64,000 nt of DNA from Ophioceras dolichostomum (taxonomy: Eukaryota; Ascomycota; Sordariomycetes; Magnaporthales; Ophioceraceae): contig PYST01000128.1 in the NCBI GenBank assembly GCA_003049485.1, positions 1-64,000 on the forward strand. The letters are read 5' to 3'. The notes beneath the pieces are model-generated. The model was given only the letters and a program-made list of their open reading frames with translations, had not been told where the DNA came from and did no database searches. The translations under genes and the position numbers were made by a program. Of this stretch, positions 48,123 through 58,810 are shown in pieces; the first letter of the stretch is position 1; each line of letters starts with the position of its first letter.

Positions 48123-51100
48123 CTACTTCCACAACTTGTCCGTCTCGAGGCAAGCGAACCGCACGATAGATTCGCAAACGTCTTCCAGCTCCACAAGTCC
48201 CTCCCCGTCCCACAAATATTCCAACAACAACTCATCATCAGCAAGCATGAGATGTTGGTTGTTCCCCTGGGTCATCAACCCCTTGAAGGCGGTCGGGAGA
48301 CCATACGAAGCCAACGCCAACCCAGGCAAAGTCGCGCCCATTGAGGCCCCGGCCAGCAGTCCAATATTAGTCGCAATGTTCTGCTTGGTATTGGACTTCC
48401 ACCCGATGGTGAGTTTGCGGTAGACCCCGAGCCACCGCCGGCTCTTGGTCCGGAGAATAAGGGAGTGCATCGGCATGGGTAAACTGTAGTCCGCCTCTTG
48501 GATCGGTGTACCCTGTGGGACTAATCCAGCGGAGAGCAACGTCATCGTGAGTTGGACGTGTGTTTCTGGCCTTTCTTTGATAAAGCGTTCGTGGGGCTGG
48601 CGGAGGATGAGAATGCTAAAGATATCTCTGATTGGCAATTCAAGTGGCGTTGTTGACACAGACCGCCCGATCGCTTGTTCGTCGTACCACTTGTCAAAGG
48701 TCACCCGAAGAGCGTCAATCCTGTCACCCAAGAGATTCAGGACGGTATTGACCATCCGCGCCCTTTGGTTTTCTCGGTCCGAATCCCCCTGAACAGCAGC
48801 GAGCAACAGCCACCGGATTTGCCGGTCACTGAGGGCTCTCAACTGATCCGGCCTTGGCCAGAATATCAGAGAGTAGAGCCCAGCGGAGGCTCTGTGCAGG
48901 GCGAGGAGCAAGGTACGGTCGGCGTCATCAAGCGACAAGCATTCGAGGAGCTTTGAATACGGCGCGTTGTAGTTGCGTAGGACCGGATAGGCGCGCTCAC
49001 GCGATTCCCTTTTCCGTAGTACAGTTGCATTGCGGGGGTAGGGAATGAATTCTGCCATAATCTGCTTCGGAGGCAGGTCAGTCATCCCGGTAATTGTATA
49101 GCGGTGGGCGAGGGTCGCCGATGTATCGGGGATGTATATACCTGTTCGGTGCCCGAGCTCCTCGGCCGTTGACGCCTTAATAGAGGCAGCGATGACGTGC
49201 GAGTTGCCGATGGCCTGGCAGTAAGATACGATTGAATCGCGGCAGTTTGCACAGAAGTGTTGTTTTGTTGGTCCAAGACGAGGTCCAGGTCGTGAAGCTG
49301 ATCATCCACCGGCATGGTATCACCCAGCTCGTCCATGGCCACGCATGCGAGAAATTCCGCAGGCATATCTTTCCATAGTGGGTCGAATCGAGAAATGTTG
49401 AGGCCGACTAGGCCTCCGCGGACGAACTCTCGCGCAGTCTGGTGGACAAGCTGGACGGGCGGTCCCCAGGCGGCGCTGAGGGCGCGTTTGTCATGATGAC
49501 TTCGAGAAGGCCTCCTGTACGACTTTTAAGCCAGCCGAGAGTGTCGAAGGTGATTGACGTGACACTGCCGTGACCGTTGATGCAATATTTCGTAACGTTG
49601 TAGAGTTCCGCTAGAGTGAACTCGGCGCGGCTGCACGACATGATACGACAGACCACAAGGGTCTCCAGGGCATACTCGGGGCTTATCCGGGCCATGGTGT
49701 GCTGATAGAGAAGGTTGAGCTCATCGGGGAGCTCCTGAAGATAATCCTCCACGTCCGTAAAAGATCCGCCGTCAATGACGCACTGCTCCAAGCTCTCTAC
49801 GACTATGCGGACCCAGATGAAGACGCCGTGTGCCTTTTCGACGATGGTCTGCACAAGCCCTTGCACAAGGTGTACGCTCGAGGATTGTTCGATCGGAGCG
49901 AAGGCTGATTCGAGATGATGCGTCGTGAAACTCGCGATATCGCCTCTTGTGAAGTTGTGGATGGCGAAGTGCGGGATCCGAGGGTCGCTGCCGAATTCGG
50001 CCTGGAAGAGAGGCCAAGGTCTACTTGCGAGGCAGATCTTAAGCAAATGCCTCCCGCCCCCGAAAAGAAGAGAAAGCTGCTTCAGGATGTGGGCAAGTCT
50101 GGCGTTCTGCTCGGCCCTCTCGTTTTCGTCCAAAGCGTCGATGAAGAGAACGAATCGAAGTCTCGTAGTGCTCGCGCTTATAACACTCGGCAGATAAGAG
50201 AGACAGGAGCTCAACGAATCGATATCCCACTCTGGCATCTCCGCGCGGGACTCTTGGAGCAGCACCTCGTAATTTGGCTTGACAATGGCCAAGAAGGACG
50301 GGAACTGCTTGAGGAGTTGGTACACGAGCTCCTGCAGCATTCCACGCAGGCTCTTCTGTACGGTATTCTGGCCACGCATGTGGAAAAAGTAGCCGATGGG
50401 GACCCCTAGGCCCTCTGGGAGGAGGCCAAGCAGGCGAGGGTCTCGCATGGCGAAGCGCATGAGAGTCGACTTTCCAGATCCAGGTTTGCCAGTAATCCAG
50501 AAGAGGGGGCTGAACTCTCCTGTGTCATCGGCGAGCCACCGGGTGAAGGGCACGTCTTCTGTGAAAAGCCACTCGAAGCTGTCTGCATGGTGCAAAGAGA
50601 CTTGGCGGATTCTCTCGCGGGCTTCGGGTTGGTTCAGACTTTCTAAGCAATCTACCGAGGTAGGAGGGTTGTTTGTGGAGGCGGGCAATGGTCAGTGGAA
50701 AGAACGGCAAACACTGAAGCTATGAGACAGCAAGCCCACCCTGGTAGTCTTTGTTAGAAATATCTGGAAAAGTTTTACCGGTCAGTGGAATGAACATTGC
50801 TGTCGGAGAATTAAGGGAGAGTAGAATTCGGTAGAGAAACTTTGCGACTCACTTTCGATGTGCGCGCGGATCTCCGCCACCCAGCCAAACAACGCGTTCC
50901 GGATCCTCACAAAACCGGTGTCAGATTCGGAGGAGAATTTCGCCATGGCTCTATGATCCGCAGGGATGCTGCCGAGAACCTCATTGGCATGGCCGATCCT
51001 GGCGCACTCAGGCGAGACGACTCGAATTCGGAAGACACCCATCCTGGAAATGTCCTTCTCCTCGTGGAAGGAGTAAACACGGATGCTCTTGTGTAGGTCC

Positions 51101-51912
51101 CAGGTCTGGTAGAATTTCTTGGCAACACGCTCCAGGGCCTCGTTACCACGCTCCAAAGCGCGCAAGAGCTGGGTGTTCGGTCTCCGGGCGGCAAACACCC
51201 TAGCCAGGCTGAATGCAACCTTGCCGTACGAGGCAACGTCGGAACCTCTATGCGGGGTCCCGAGGAAGATAACCCCGTGAGTGGACTCGATTATAGAGCG
51301 GTGGTCTTGGAGAGCCTGGGGGGCATCAGACGACTGGTTGAGTGCCTACATAGATTAATACCGTCAGGATACTGGATAGCATAAGAGAACTATCACTACC
51401 CAGTGGATCGTACCTCCTTCAGGACCAGGCCCCCAAGGCTATGAACGATGAATATGAATGGTGCTCGGTCCTGTTGCACCATAGAAGCATGTTAAATTCT
51501 CAGCTCCCTGCGTAGATTGGGTGGCAGCACCGAAGGGGAGAGGGCAACATACACCGGTAGATTGCTGATCTCGGCGAATCGACACAAGGTCGTTGAGCAA
51601 ATTGGCCCCATGATCCTGCAGAGAGTTCGTTCCGGCGGGAGCCATGAACCTCTCGATGTCGGCGTCGTACCCGAAGCTGTAGACACACACGTTCTTGACC
51701 GCGGCTGGCAGTAAGTCAAGGGGCCAAAACGGCTTCCGAGGCGTCTTCGCCCCGTCTTCTGCCCAGGTCTTCCAAGGGTGCCCGAACAGGCCATGCACAA
51801 AGACGACATTCGCCAACACGGCCTGCGGCTTAGGCGGGACGAAAACCACGTTCATCCCATTCCGGAACTGGGGGTTGAGCGGTGCGCTCATTCTGACGGA
51901 ATATTCTACCAC
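48123..51912 (-). CDS. fungal NOD-like receptor: SesB-like alpha/beta hydrolase + NACHT + unknown C-terminus (two apparent frameshifts)
   Basis: Exons run 51912-51553, 51470-51414, 51345-50853, 50763-50740 (24 bp), then from 50651 leftwards. The N-terminal ~310 residues are a SesB-type alpha/beta hydrolase: FVHGLFGHPWKTW, nucleophile in HSLGG (restored by intron 1), FLGTPHRGS, and base in ADHRAM. The NACHT NTPase follows with Walker A GKPGSGKST and Walker B FVLFIDALDE, then the winged-helix-like region ending GGLLEV. From there the homologous frame switches near 49455-49490 (to VQLVHQTAREFV) and again near 49250-49300, then stays open to TAG at 48123. A 50-bp intron could mimic the first switch. 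The last ~380 residues lack ankyrin, WD or TPR repeats and contain a Gly-zipper-like hydrophobic segment. Fungal proteins of this layout act in non-self recognition and programmed cell death. Confidence 0.82.
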
Positions 51913-53229
51913 GATCGGGGGATCTGGCGGGACGTCAGGGGACGTCCACGGGTCAAGCTGATGTGGGCGTCAAACTCCTCCGGAGCCTGCCCGACGAGGG
52001 GACCCAAAGCCTGACCTCCAAACCACCAAAGAGTGGATTGCCAATAGGCCAAAAAAACAAGTGCCAAAAATCGCAAGTTGGCAGAATCAATTCAACAAGG
52101 GTTGAAAAACTCCGCGCGACAGGCGCGCGAACAGGCACGCGCTCTTCCGCCTTGCAACCGAGATGGAGAAGAGATGAAATTCTCGCTGATGAGGAGGTTG
52201 TCCAGCTCGAACATCACGTCGGGCGGCAACGCCCGCATCTGCCGGGTTTTACCACCCTCTTGGGCCAATGGCAACGTCGTGGCTGCCTACCGCCCGCCAC
52301 CCGTTTTGGGGGCCGAGTGCATCGGGCGGAGGGGCTCAGCATCTTAAACGCTGACCTGGTGGCTGGCGAAGGATATGGCTGAGTATTAAGATAGTTAAGA
52401 GAGAGGTAAGAGCGTATCTGTCGATCAGAAGCGGGAATGATCGAGACTGACGATGTGAAGTTGAAGTCATTCAACTCCCTGTCGTCCCGATGTGAAAGGT
52501 CCGGGAACCGGCATCATTGCCTGACGCAGAGAGTCACGTGAGAAGTCAGGTCATCTTCTTGAGGGGGTACACATCCATTTACAACACAAAATGTCCAGCC
52601 AGCTTTGTTCCTAGCGTACGAAAAGGCAAGTTGAGGCTCCTTGGACCCATGTCCAAAGATGCGGGAAACTTACCTTACCTCTATTCAGGAAGCCGGGTAT
52701 CCCGTTCCTTGCCAAGAGCCCGTCGTCAGCCGTCAATCATTCTCTGCCCCTTCACTTTTATCTCTCGAAAGCACCCGAGTCAAATTCTTTCTCTGCAGAC
52801 GCACATCCGATCAAGGCATCTCTAACTCGCCTTTTGCAGGAAGAGACGTGAATTCCAGAAGGACATCTCCACAATCCAGTTAGCAGTCGCGCCATGAAAG
52901 AGAGATGCGTCGAGGCTTCTGAAAATGCGAACCAAGAAACTCTCCAGTGGCAGCCAAGAAGAAGCGGCGGCCTGTGACGTCAGCACACCAACCAACTGGC
53001 GCTCCCCAGTCAGCCAGCCCATCTCTGTCACCAGCGATCTTCCGAGGCGTTCGTCATGATAGCTCTGTATTAGCTTGGCTGAGTTGGCTACTGTTTTTTT
53101 TACATCATTTTAATATTTATTCTAATACCGCCGGGAGAAGGTGTTAATCGACTTTGGAATATTACGCCCTTGTGGTTCATCAACTCTTTGCCCCTATTCC
53201 GATAATCATCACTCCCTCACACATTCGCA
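51913..53229. other. intergenic between divergent genes (1.3 kb)
   Basis: No gene seen, and no small prion-motif partner gene next to the receptor. AT-rich just before 53160 (TTTAATATTTATTCTAAT). Confidence 0.5.
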
Positions 53230-54309
53230 ATGAGACCACCACAATGCCGCCCCTCCCGATCCTCGAGGTTTCCCCTCCTCCTCCTCCTCTGGACAGGCCT
53301 CACAACACCACCACCACACACACAAGCAGCCCGCTCCCTAACAGCCTCCAAACGCGGCCTCGCCTATATGAACTGGGACAACCCCTCCGACAACCGCCTG
53401 CTCGTCTCCAACAACTCCTCCATATCGTGGTACTACACCTGGTCGATCTACCCAGCCTCGTCTTTCGACGTCGGCGAAGCCGTGCCCTTCGTGCCCCTAA
53501 TCCACGCAGTCTCCGACGCAGAAGACTCAAACCTCGCCTCGCGCCTGTCCCGCCTGCCCGCGTCGTCGACGCATCTGCTGGCGTTCAACGAGCCGGACGG
53601 CACGACGGACTCGGGCGGGAGCGCGATAACGCCAGGAGATGCTGCGAAGGCGTATCTGCAGCACCTTGGCCCCCTCCGGACCGGTAGCGGCAGTGGTCGC
53701 ACATGGAAGCTAAGCCACCCCTGCGTGACGGGCTCGCCAAGGGGCCTAGAATGGCTCCGACATTTTGTCGCAGAGTGCTACAAGCTCGACAAAGCGGGCT
53801 GTCCAGCCGACTTTGTAGCTGTGCACTGGTACGGCGCGTTCGACGGGCTGGCGGGGTGGTTGGGGGCTCTGCGCGAGTTCTACACGAACTCTTCTTCAGC
53901 ATCAACAACACAGCCGCCGGCAGGGACGCAGGGCGCTAATAACGGCACCCTGAAGTTCTGGATCACGGAGATGGCGCTACCTCAAGGCGATGGGGCCGCG
54001 ACGAGGGACATGATGAAGGCGGCGCTGCCGTACCTGGATGGGCTGGAGTACGTCCAGGCGTATGCCTGGTTCGGCGCGTTCAGGCAGGACAGCGGGGCAA
54101 ATGAGTGGACAGGGGACCAGGTCGCGCTGTTTGATAGCAGTGGCGGCCTAACGGATCTCGGGGCGATTTATCTTGGTGGGGAGGAGAGCGGGTTTGAGGA
54201 GGGGATGAAGGGGGAGGGGCCGTCTGGCGCGGCAGTGGAAGTGAGGGTGGTGAGGGTGTGGGCTGTCGTGGTGGCTGTTTTAGGTACGACGCTTTGGATT
54301 CTTCTGTGA
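53230..54309 (+). CDS. GH128 (Asl1-like) beta-1,3-glucanase, probably GPI-anchored
   Basis: Intronless, 359 residues. A signal peptide covers ~1-34 (LLLLLWTGL core). The GH128 TIM-barrel domain follows with KRGLAYMNWD, the acid/base Glu121 in FNEPD, VHWYGAF, and the nucleophile Glu247 in FWITEMALP. The end is a hydrophobic segment (VWAVVVAVLGTTLWILL) after a Ser/Gly-rich stretch, as in GPI-anchored wall enzymes. Family members cut or remodel beta-1,3-glucan at the cell wall. Both catalytic glutamates and the spacing agree with an active enzyme. Divergent from the NOD-like receptor. Confidence 0.9.
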   Translation: MRPPQCRPSRSSRFPLLLLLWTGLTTPPPHTQAARSLTASKRGLAYMNWDNPSDNRLLVSNNSSISWYYTWSIYPASSFDVGEAVPFVPLIHAVSDAEDSNLASRLSRLPASSTHLLAFNEPDGTTDSGGSAITPGDAAKAYLQHLGPLRTGSGSGRTWKLSHPCVTGSPRGLEWLRHFVAECYKLDKAGCPADFVAVHWYGAFDGLAGWLGALREFYTNSSSASTTQPPAGTQGANNGTLKFWITEMALPQGDGAATRDMMKAALPYLDGLEYVQAYAWFGAFRQDSGANEWTGDQVALFDSSGGLTDLGAIYLGGEESGFEEGMKGEGPSGAAVEVRVVRVWAVVVAVLGTTLWILL

Positions 54310-54753
54310 TGAGGATGGTATTGGATATGAGAGACGACCAAAGTGTTGGATGGTACTCTTTGTGAGGGCGGCTAGAAAAGCTGTCCGGGTAGAGAGGTGG
54401 GTGGATGATGCTTCCATCCCTGCCTGGCCCGCTGGGTGGGTTTTCCGGCAGGATCACGGCGTTGGCGCTTCTTGAAGATCGATACCACACTCGCATTTGA
54501 AATTTGTGTTCCTTTTTCCGCTAATAGTTCGTTGCCGCCGATTTTCATGGCTCCAGCTGAGAATCCGAGCATGTTGGCCTTCCACTCCCTTGTGCGGCTT
54601 CATCATCAAATCACTCCTAAACAAAGGCCTCGCGCACCACTCTCCATGGACTGCCCGCGCACCAAATCTCCCCCTCCCTCAACACGATACAGCGTGCATA
54701 GGTAGGTGTAACCTAGGCAGGTCCCTACGTAGACATCGCGCCCCTGTCCAGCT
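54310..54753. other. 3' regions of convergent genes
   Basis: No gene seen. Confidence 0.5.
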
Positions 54754-56271
54754 TTACTCGCTGTCGCATCCCCCGGCCTCCTCCATCCGTTCCATCCCCG
54801 CCGTCGTCGAGTTGACAGCAAACCGGTCAAGCCGGAACGGCTCCAGCAAGGGGTCAGTGACCCCAGTCAGGATCTGCTTCGTCAACAGCTCACCGACGGC
54901 AGCGCCATTGGTGACACCCGAATGCATCACCGCCACAGTCAGGCCGTCCAGCCCCGTGCGCCCCAGGATCGGGTAGCCGTCCTCCGGGTCCGGGCGGGTG
55001 CCGACGGTGTAGTAGTCGTACTCGAGCGTCTCGCCGATCTCGTCCCTGAGCAGGCCCTGCAGCGTCGCGAACAGCGCAAGCGCCGTCTCGGCGGGGTTGT
55101 CGCCAACGGGCCCGCCGCCGTAGTCGGAACCGGACTGGATGCGGCCCTCGAATGTCTGGCGCATGTGCAGCTCCGCGCCGTTGTACACCGTGTTTAAGAT
55201 CGTAGTCGAGACGGGTTTCGTATTGATGAGCAGGCCGTCTCGACCCGAGAGGGGCAGCCTGATGTCCTCGGCCGCTAGAAGCGCCACGCTGCCTAGACCT
55301 GCGGCGAGCACGACGTGGTCGGCGGACACGTCGCCGGTGGTGGACGTGGCAACCCCGCGTACGGAGCCGTCAGCGTTCTTGATGAAGCCTGTGACCCTCG
55401 TGCCCTCCAGCAGGGTGGCTCCGCGGGACTCGGCGTCAGCGATGAGCTGCAGCGCAACGAGGTGCGCCTCCATGAACCCTTCCTCGTTGGCGAGGACGGC
55501 CCAGTCGGGCAGGTGGGACTCCTCGAGGCTGGGCTCCATCTCGGCGATCTGCATCTGCCCGACCCGAACGATGCCGTAACCCAGCTCAACTCCCTTTTCC
55601 TGCAAGTAGGTCTCGAGCCCGGCCTCGTCCATGTTGAACGTCAGAGCGCCGCTGAAGTTGATGGGGAGGCCCGGGAGCTCAGAGAGGATCTCGTGCCAGC
55701 GACCCATCGAGTGGTGGCGGAAGTTGTAGTAGAACTCGGGCGCGGTTGCGCCAGCGTTGAGCCAGGCGAACGAATTCGGCGTCGCCACACCGCCGAGCTT
55801 CTCTGCCACTATGGTTACGTTGGCTGAGTGCGAGAGGTGCCAGGCGATGGAGGCGCCAACGATACCGCCGCCTACCACCACGACGTTCGGGGGTGCCACG
55901 CTCGTCTTCGTCTTCTCGGTTGAGTCGTGTGGCCTGTGTCGATCGCGTCGCGAGGAGGGGAGGGTGTTTGGCGAAGATGTCGAACGCGCAGAGCTAGAAC
56001 CAGAAGAGACAGGATTGAGGGATGCCGGGTGATGATCCACTGCAGATGTCGCAGATGCTGGATGAGGATCACTCGACGAGCGTGACGATACGAAGGGCGA
56101 AGCAGAGGCTTTAAATACAATATCAGGGCCTGGGGCAGATAGAGCTACCGAGCGCGAACCGTCAGCATCAACCTTATGTCCATCGTCATCATCACGACTA
56201 ACGACTTCGCCGGCCGTCGCTATCTCCGACATCGTATCATCGGAGCCTGCCCGATTATGGAGCGTCGACAT
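54754..56271 (-). CDS. FAD-dependent oxidoreductase (DAO family) with long N-terminal extension
   Basis: Single exon, 505 residues. After residue ~127 begins the DAO/glycine-oxidase-like domain with the FAD dinucleotide loop GGGIVGASIAWHLS, then ATPNSFAWLNAG, VVLAAGLGS and the C-terminal HSGVTNGAAVGELLTKQI. It is expected to oxidise an amino or N-methyl compound using FAD, giving H2O2. The first ~125 residues are Ser/Pro/Asp-rich, unlike the compact start usual in this family, and could be a disordered extension or partly intron/UTR with the true start further in. No in-frame ATG is obvious immediately before the FAD loop, so I keep the long form. Confidence 0.85.
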   Translation of the reverse strand: MSTLHNRAGSDDTMSEIATAGEVVSRDDDDGHKVDADGSRSVALSAPGPDIVFKASASPFVSSRSSSDPHPASATSAVDHHPASLNPVSSGSSSARSTSSPNTLPSSRRDRHRPHDSTEKTKTSVAPPNVVVVGGGIVGASIAWHLSHSANVTIVAEKLGGVATPNSFAWLNAGATAPEFYYNFRHHSMGRWHEILSELPGLPINFSGALTFNMDEAGLETYLQEKGVELGYGIVRVGQMQIAEMEPSLEESHLPDWAVLANEEGFMEAHLVALQLIADAESRGATLLEGTRVTGFIKNADGSVRGVATSTTGDVSADHVVLAAGLGSVALLAAEDIRLPLSGRDGLLINTKPVSTTILNTVYNGAELHMRQTFEGRIQSGSDYGGGPVGDNPAETALALFATLQGLLRDEIGETLEYDYYTVGTRPDPEDGYPILGRTGLDGLTVAVMHSGVTNGAAVGELLTKQILTGVTDPLLEPFRLDRFAVNSTTAGMERMEEAGGCDSE

Positions 56272-56599
56272 TTCGGTGTCCTTAAGTAACCTGTAGACCT
56301 AGGCCGATAAGCCACAGAGCTTCTTTGCTGCGAGGAGGGTCTACGGTCCAGTAGCTTTCACGAGGAATCGAGCTCTTGCAACGATAAGTGGCATTCCCCG
56401 CCCGATACGACCCCACATCGGGACTCCGCAAGGCAGTGGAATGTGACACCGTCTCGGCAGGTCTCGGCACCGCGCCACGACCGAGCAAGTTCGGTGAGGG
56501 GCGCCTCTTATAAGGGCAGGTATCGAGATTGATACGACCATCAGCAGCAGCAGCAAAGACAACAAGTATGGCCTCAACAGCAACAACAGCAAAGCCACC

Positions 56600-57236
56600 G
56601 TAAACAGAACAGGACAACGATGACTTGCCGAAACTCCTAGCAGAATACCAGTCGAAGTCTTTTGTCAACGCCGACGAGGCTTCAAAGTAGCTCGACTACC
56701 TGCGGAAAAAGCCGGGGACTGAGGAGCTTGCCCGTGAGATGACAGCACGGATAATGCAGCACTTCTAGCAGACTCCTGACCTTCCCGTTGAGTTGCTGCC
56801 GGACCAAATTCCCGTTGCCAAATTCCGCGATTTTTTTAAACTGCTAACTAGCACGAGGGTAAAAGCACAGCCATCCATATCGATCGTTGGCTCGATTCTC
56901 GCCAGGGTTCGGACTTGCACTTGGGAACTTGCAACGGCCGCCCCCTCGCCCTCAAGATCGACAGCACAGCACTGCAGCCTCGGAGACCTGACGCCGCCGT
57001 AGGCAGAACTTTTCGAAACTGACTCCGAGCTCCGCATCCATTTGATAGACGAGGTATTTAAACGGAACCGCTATATCACATCACGAGGTTCGTCCAGTCC
57101 ATCGAGGCAACATACTGGTCCATCGTCGGATGTGTGGGAGCCAGACATCGCCTCAACAACCATCACACGGTCAGGGCTCCAAAAAAAACTCAAAAAAAAC
57201 ATATTTTTACAAACATCTCTACCTAAAATCTCACCA
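56600..57236 (+). pseudogene. decayed coding relic, truncated by the poly-C/N gap
   Basis: One frame (codons beginning at positions divisible by 3) reads protein-like from ~56618 to the C run: DDLPKLLAEYQSKSF, YLRKKPGTEELAREM, IPVAKFRDFFKLL, SELRIHLIDEVFKRNRYI. It is broken only by TAG at 56688, 56766 and 57000. A CAG/CAA repeat (poly-Gln) lies just upstream at 56540-56590. I do not recognise the family. Absence of long alternative frames and shared phase across 600 bases favour a former coding exon. Confidence 0.45.
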
Positions 57237-57323
57237 CCCCCCCCCCCCCCCNNNNNNNNNNNNNNNNNNNNNNNNNNNNNNNNNNNNNNNNNNNNNNNNC
57301 CCCCCCCCCCCCCCCCCCCCCCC
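57237..57323. repeat. poly-C tract with unresolved gap
   Basis: Fifteen C, then 48 N (57252-57299), then 24 C. The assembler placed a gap inside a homopolymer, so the true length is unknown. Confidence 0.95.
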
Positions 57324-57325
57324 TC

Positions 57326-57934
57326 TTAGTGCAGGTGGGAGAGATCGCCGAACTGAAGGTCCAGCAGCGCCTTCTCAGAGGCGAGGATCCTCTCAAGGGC
57401 CGCGATGAGGCCCTTCCGCCGCTCGTCCCACTCCGTCTCCTCCCTCTCCTCCGCCTCGGCGTCCCCGTCGCGCTGCTCGTCGCGGCGCCGGGCCCGCAGC
57501 CGCTCCGTCTCCTTGGCGAAGGCCTCCTGCGCGGCCTGGACGGAAGAGGAGGCAGCGGCGGCGGAGGCGGAGACGGACGCGGAGACGGACGTGGAGACGG
57601 AGGAGGAGGAGGCGACAGCCTCCTGGTTGTCGTGGTGGTGGTGGGGCTTCGGTGTAGAAGTCTCCGCCGCCACCACTTCTCTCTCCTTCCCCTTCCCTTT
57701 CACTTGGGCTTCGCCCTCGCCCTCGTCCTCGCCCTCGCCCACCTCCTTCTTCGCCGCCACGACGGCGTCGGCCTCGCCCCCGTCCCGGCTCTCCTTGCGC
57801 TTGGGCTGCTGCTGTTGCTGCTGCTCCTGCTCGTTGGCAGCATCGACCGGAGAAGCAGCAGCAGCGGCCGCCGGCCCTGCCTCGGCCCGTTTCGGCTTGT
57901 GATTGTATCCCTGCTCCTGCCACGTCTTAAATAT

Positions 57935-58023
<89 letters not shown>

Positions 58024-58810
58024 GCCACGTCTGGCACTGGCTGAAGTAAGATACGAGGCCGTTGTCGATTGCCGCGGCCTGCTCGCATAATTTGGTTAGC
58101 GATGGGCACGGTATGATGACAAAGAGCTCAGAGATGGGATGGGATATTGACTCGGCTGCTTCCTATGCAGCAACAACCGGATTTATTAGGTAGGGCAGGT
58201 AGAAACTACTTACATCACGGCCGGCCCTCAGGTCGCCAATGTAGACTTGAAGCAGCCTCGCCGCCTCCTTGTCGCTGTCGGACGGTATGGCTCAGTTTCA
58301 GCTTTGCTTTTTTTAGTCGTCGTAGGAAGGTAGCAGATAGATTTGTTGGTTGAGGTCTTGGGACTATGCTACTCTATCGCAGGGAGGGAATGGGAGATAT
58401 GGGGAGAGAGGAAGGGGAAGGGAGAAAAAGAATGGGAAGTATAAAAGGGAGAGGAGGCAAAGAAGGAAGAGTAGAGAGGAGGGACTGCGGTCTCTGCAAG
58501 TTAGGATTACTAGGTAGTATGAAGTCAGAGTCGACTTACCCCGGGTGGCAGACCTTGCCTGTCTGCATACATGGCTGGCACCGGCCGCTGCGCAGCTTCC
58601 TGACGCAGATGACTAACTCGGGCATGTCGGTTTCGAGAGCCACCAGGATACACTCGCGGCATGGCGTCTTAGACTGTTTTTCCCCCATCCGCACCAAGAG
58701 TTGAAGGGTGTGGTGTGATCAGCGGCCTTCCACCGATATCAGAAGTCCGAGGACTTGTCTTTGCGTAGGATGAACTGGAGTGAGAGATCATGTACCTTGC
58801 AGGGAGCCAT
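57326..58810 (-). CDS. Cys-cluster protein with 29-residue poly-Asp tract, 320 aa
   Basis: Four exons, 58810-58796, 58673-58540, 58274-58214 and 58078-57326, all phases agreeing, give 320 residues. Exons 1-2 encode a Cys-rich start: MAPCK, then CRECILVAL, VICVRKLRSGRC, QPCMQTGKVCHPG, which resembles a fungal zinc cluster of unusual spacing. Exon 3 is a short helix (DKEAARLLQVYIGDL). Exon 4 begins with ~19 residues, then 29 Asp encoded by a perfect GAT microsatellite. Next come a poly-Ala/Gln, Lys/Arg-rich linker and a Ser/Ala-rich stretch. A C-terminal coiled coil (ETERLRARRRDEQRD...ALERILASEKALL) ends LSHLH. This layout suggests a nuclear or DNA-associated protein, by inference. The stop codon is two bases from the poly-C gap. 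Confidence 0.68.
57935..58021. repeat. (ATC)29 microsatellite, coding on the minus strand
   Basis: 29 perfect ATC units on the + strand; on the minus strand they read GAT (Asp) in frame with the flanking exon. Confidence 0.95.

Noticed and set aside
51913..53229. Prion-motif partner gene for the SesB-NACHT receptor
   Set aside because: No short open frame with an amyloid-like repeat was found in the adjoining intergenic DNA.
57700..58023. Minus-strand frame beginning with a poly-Met run
   Set aside because: It is the wrong phase of the GAT microsatellite; the Asp phase agrees with all flanking exons.
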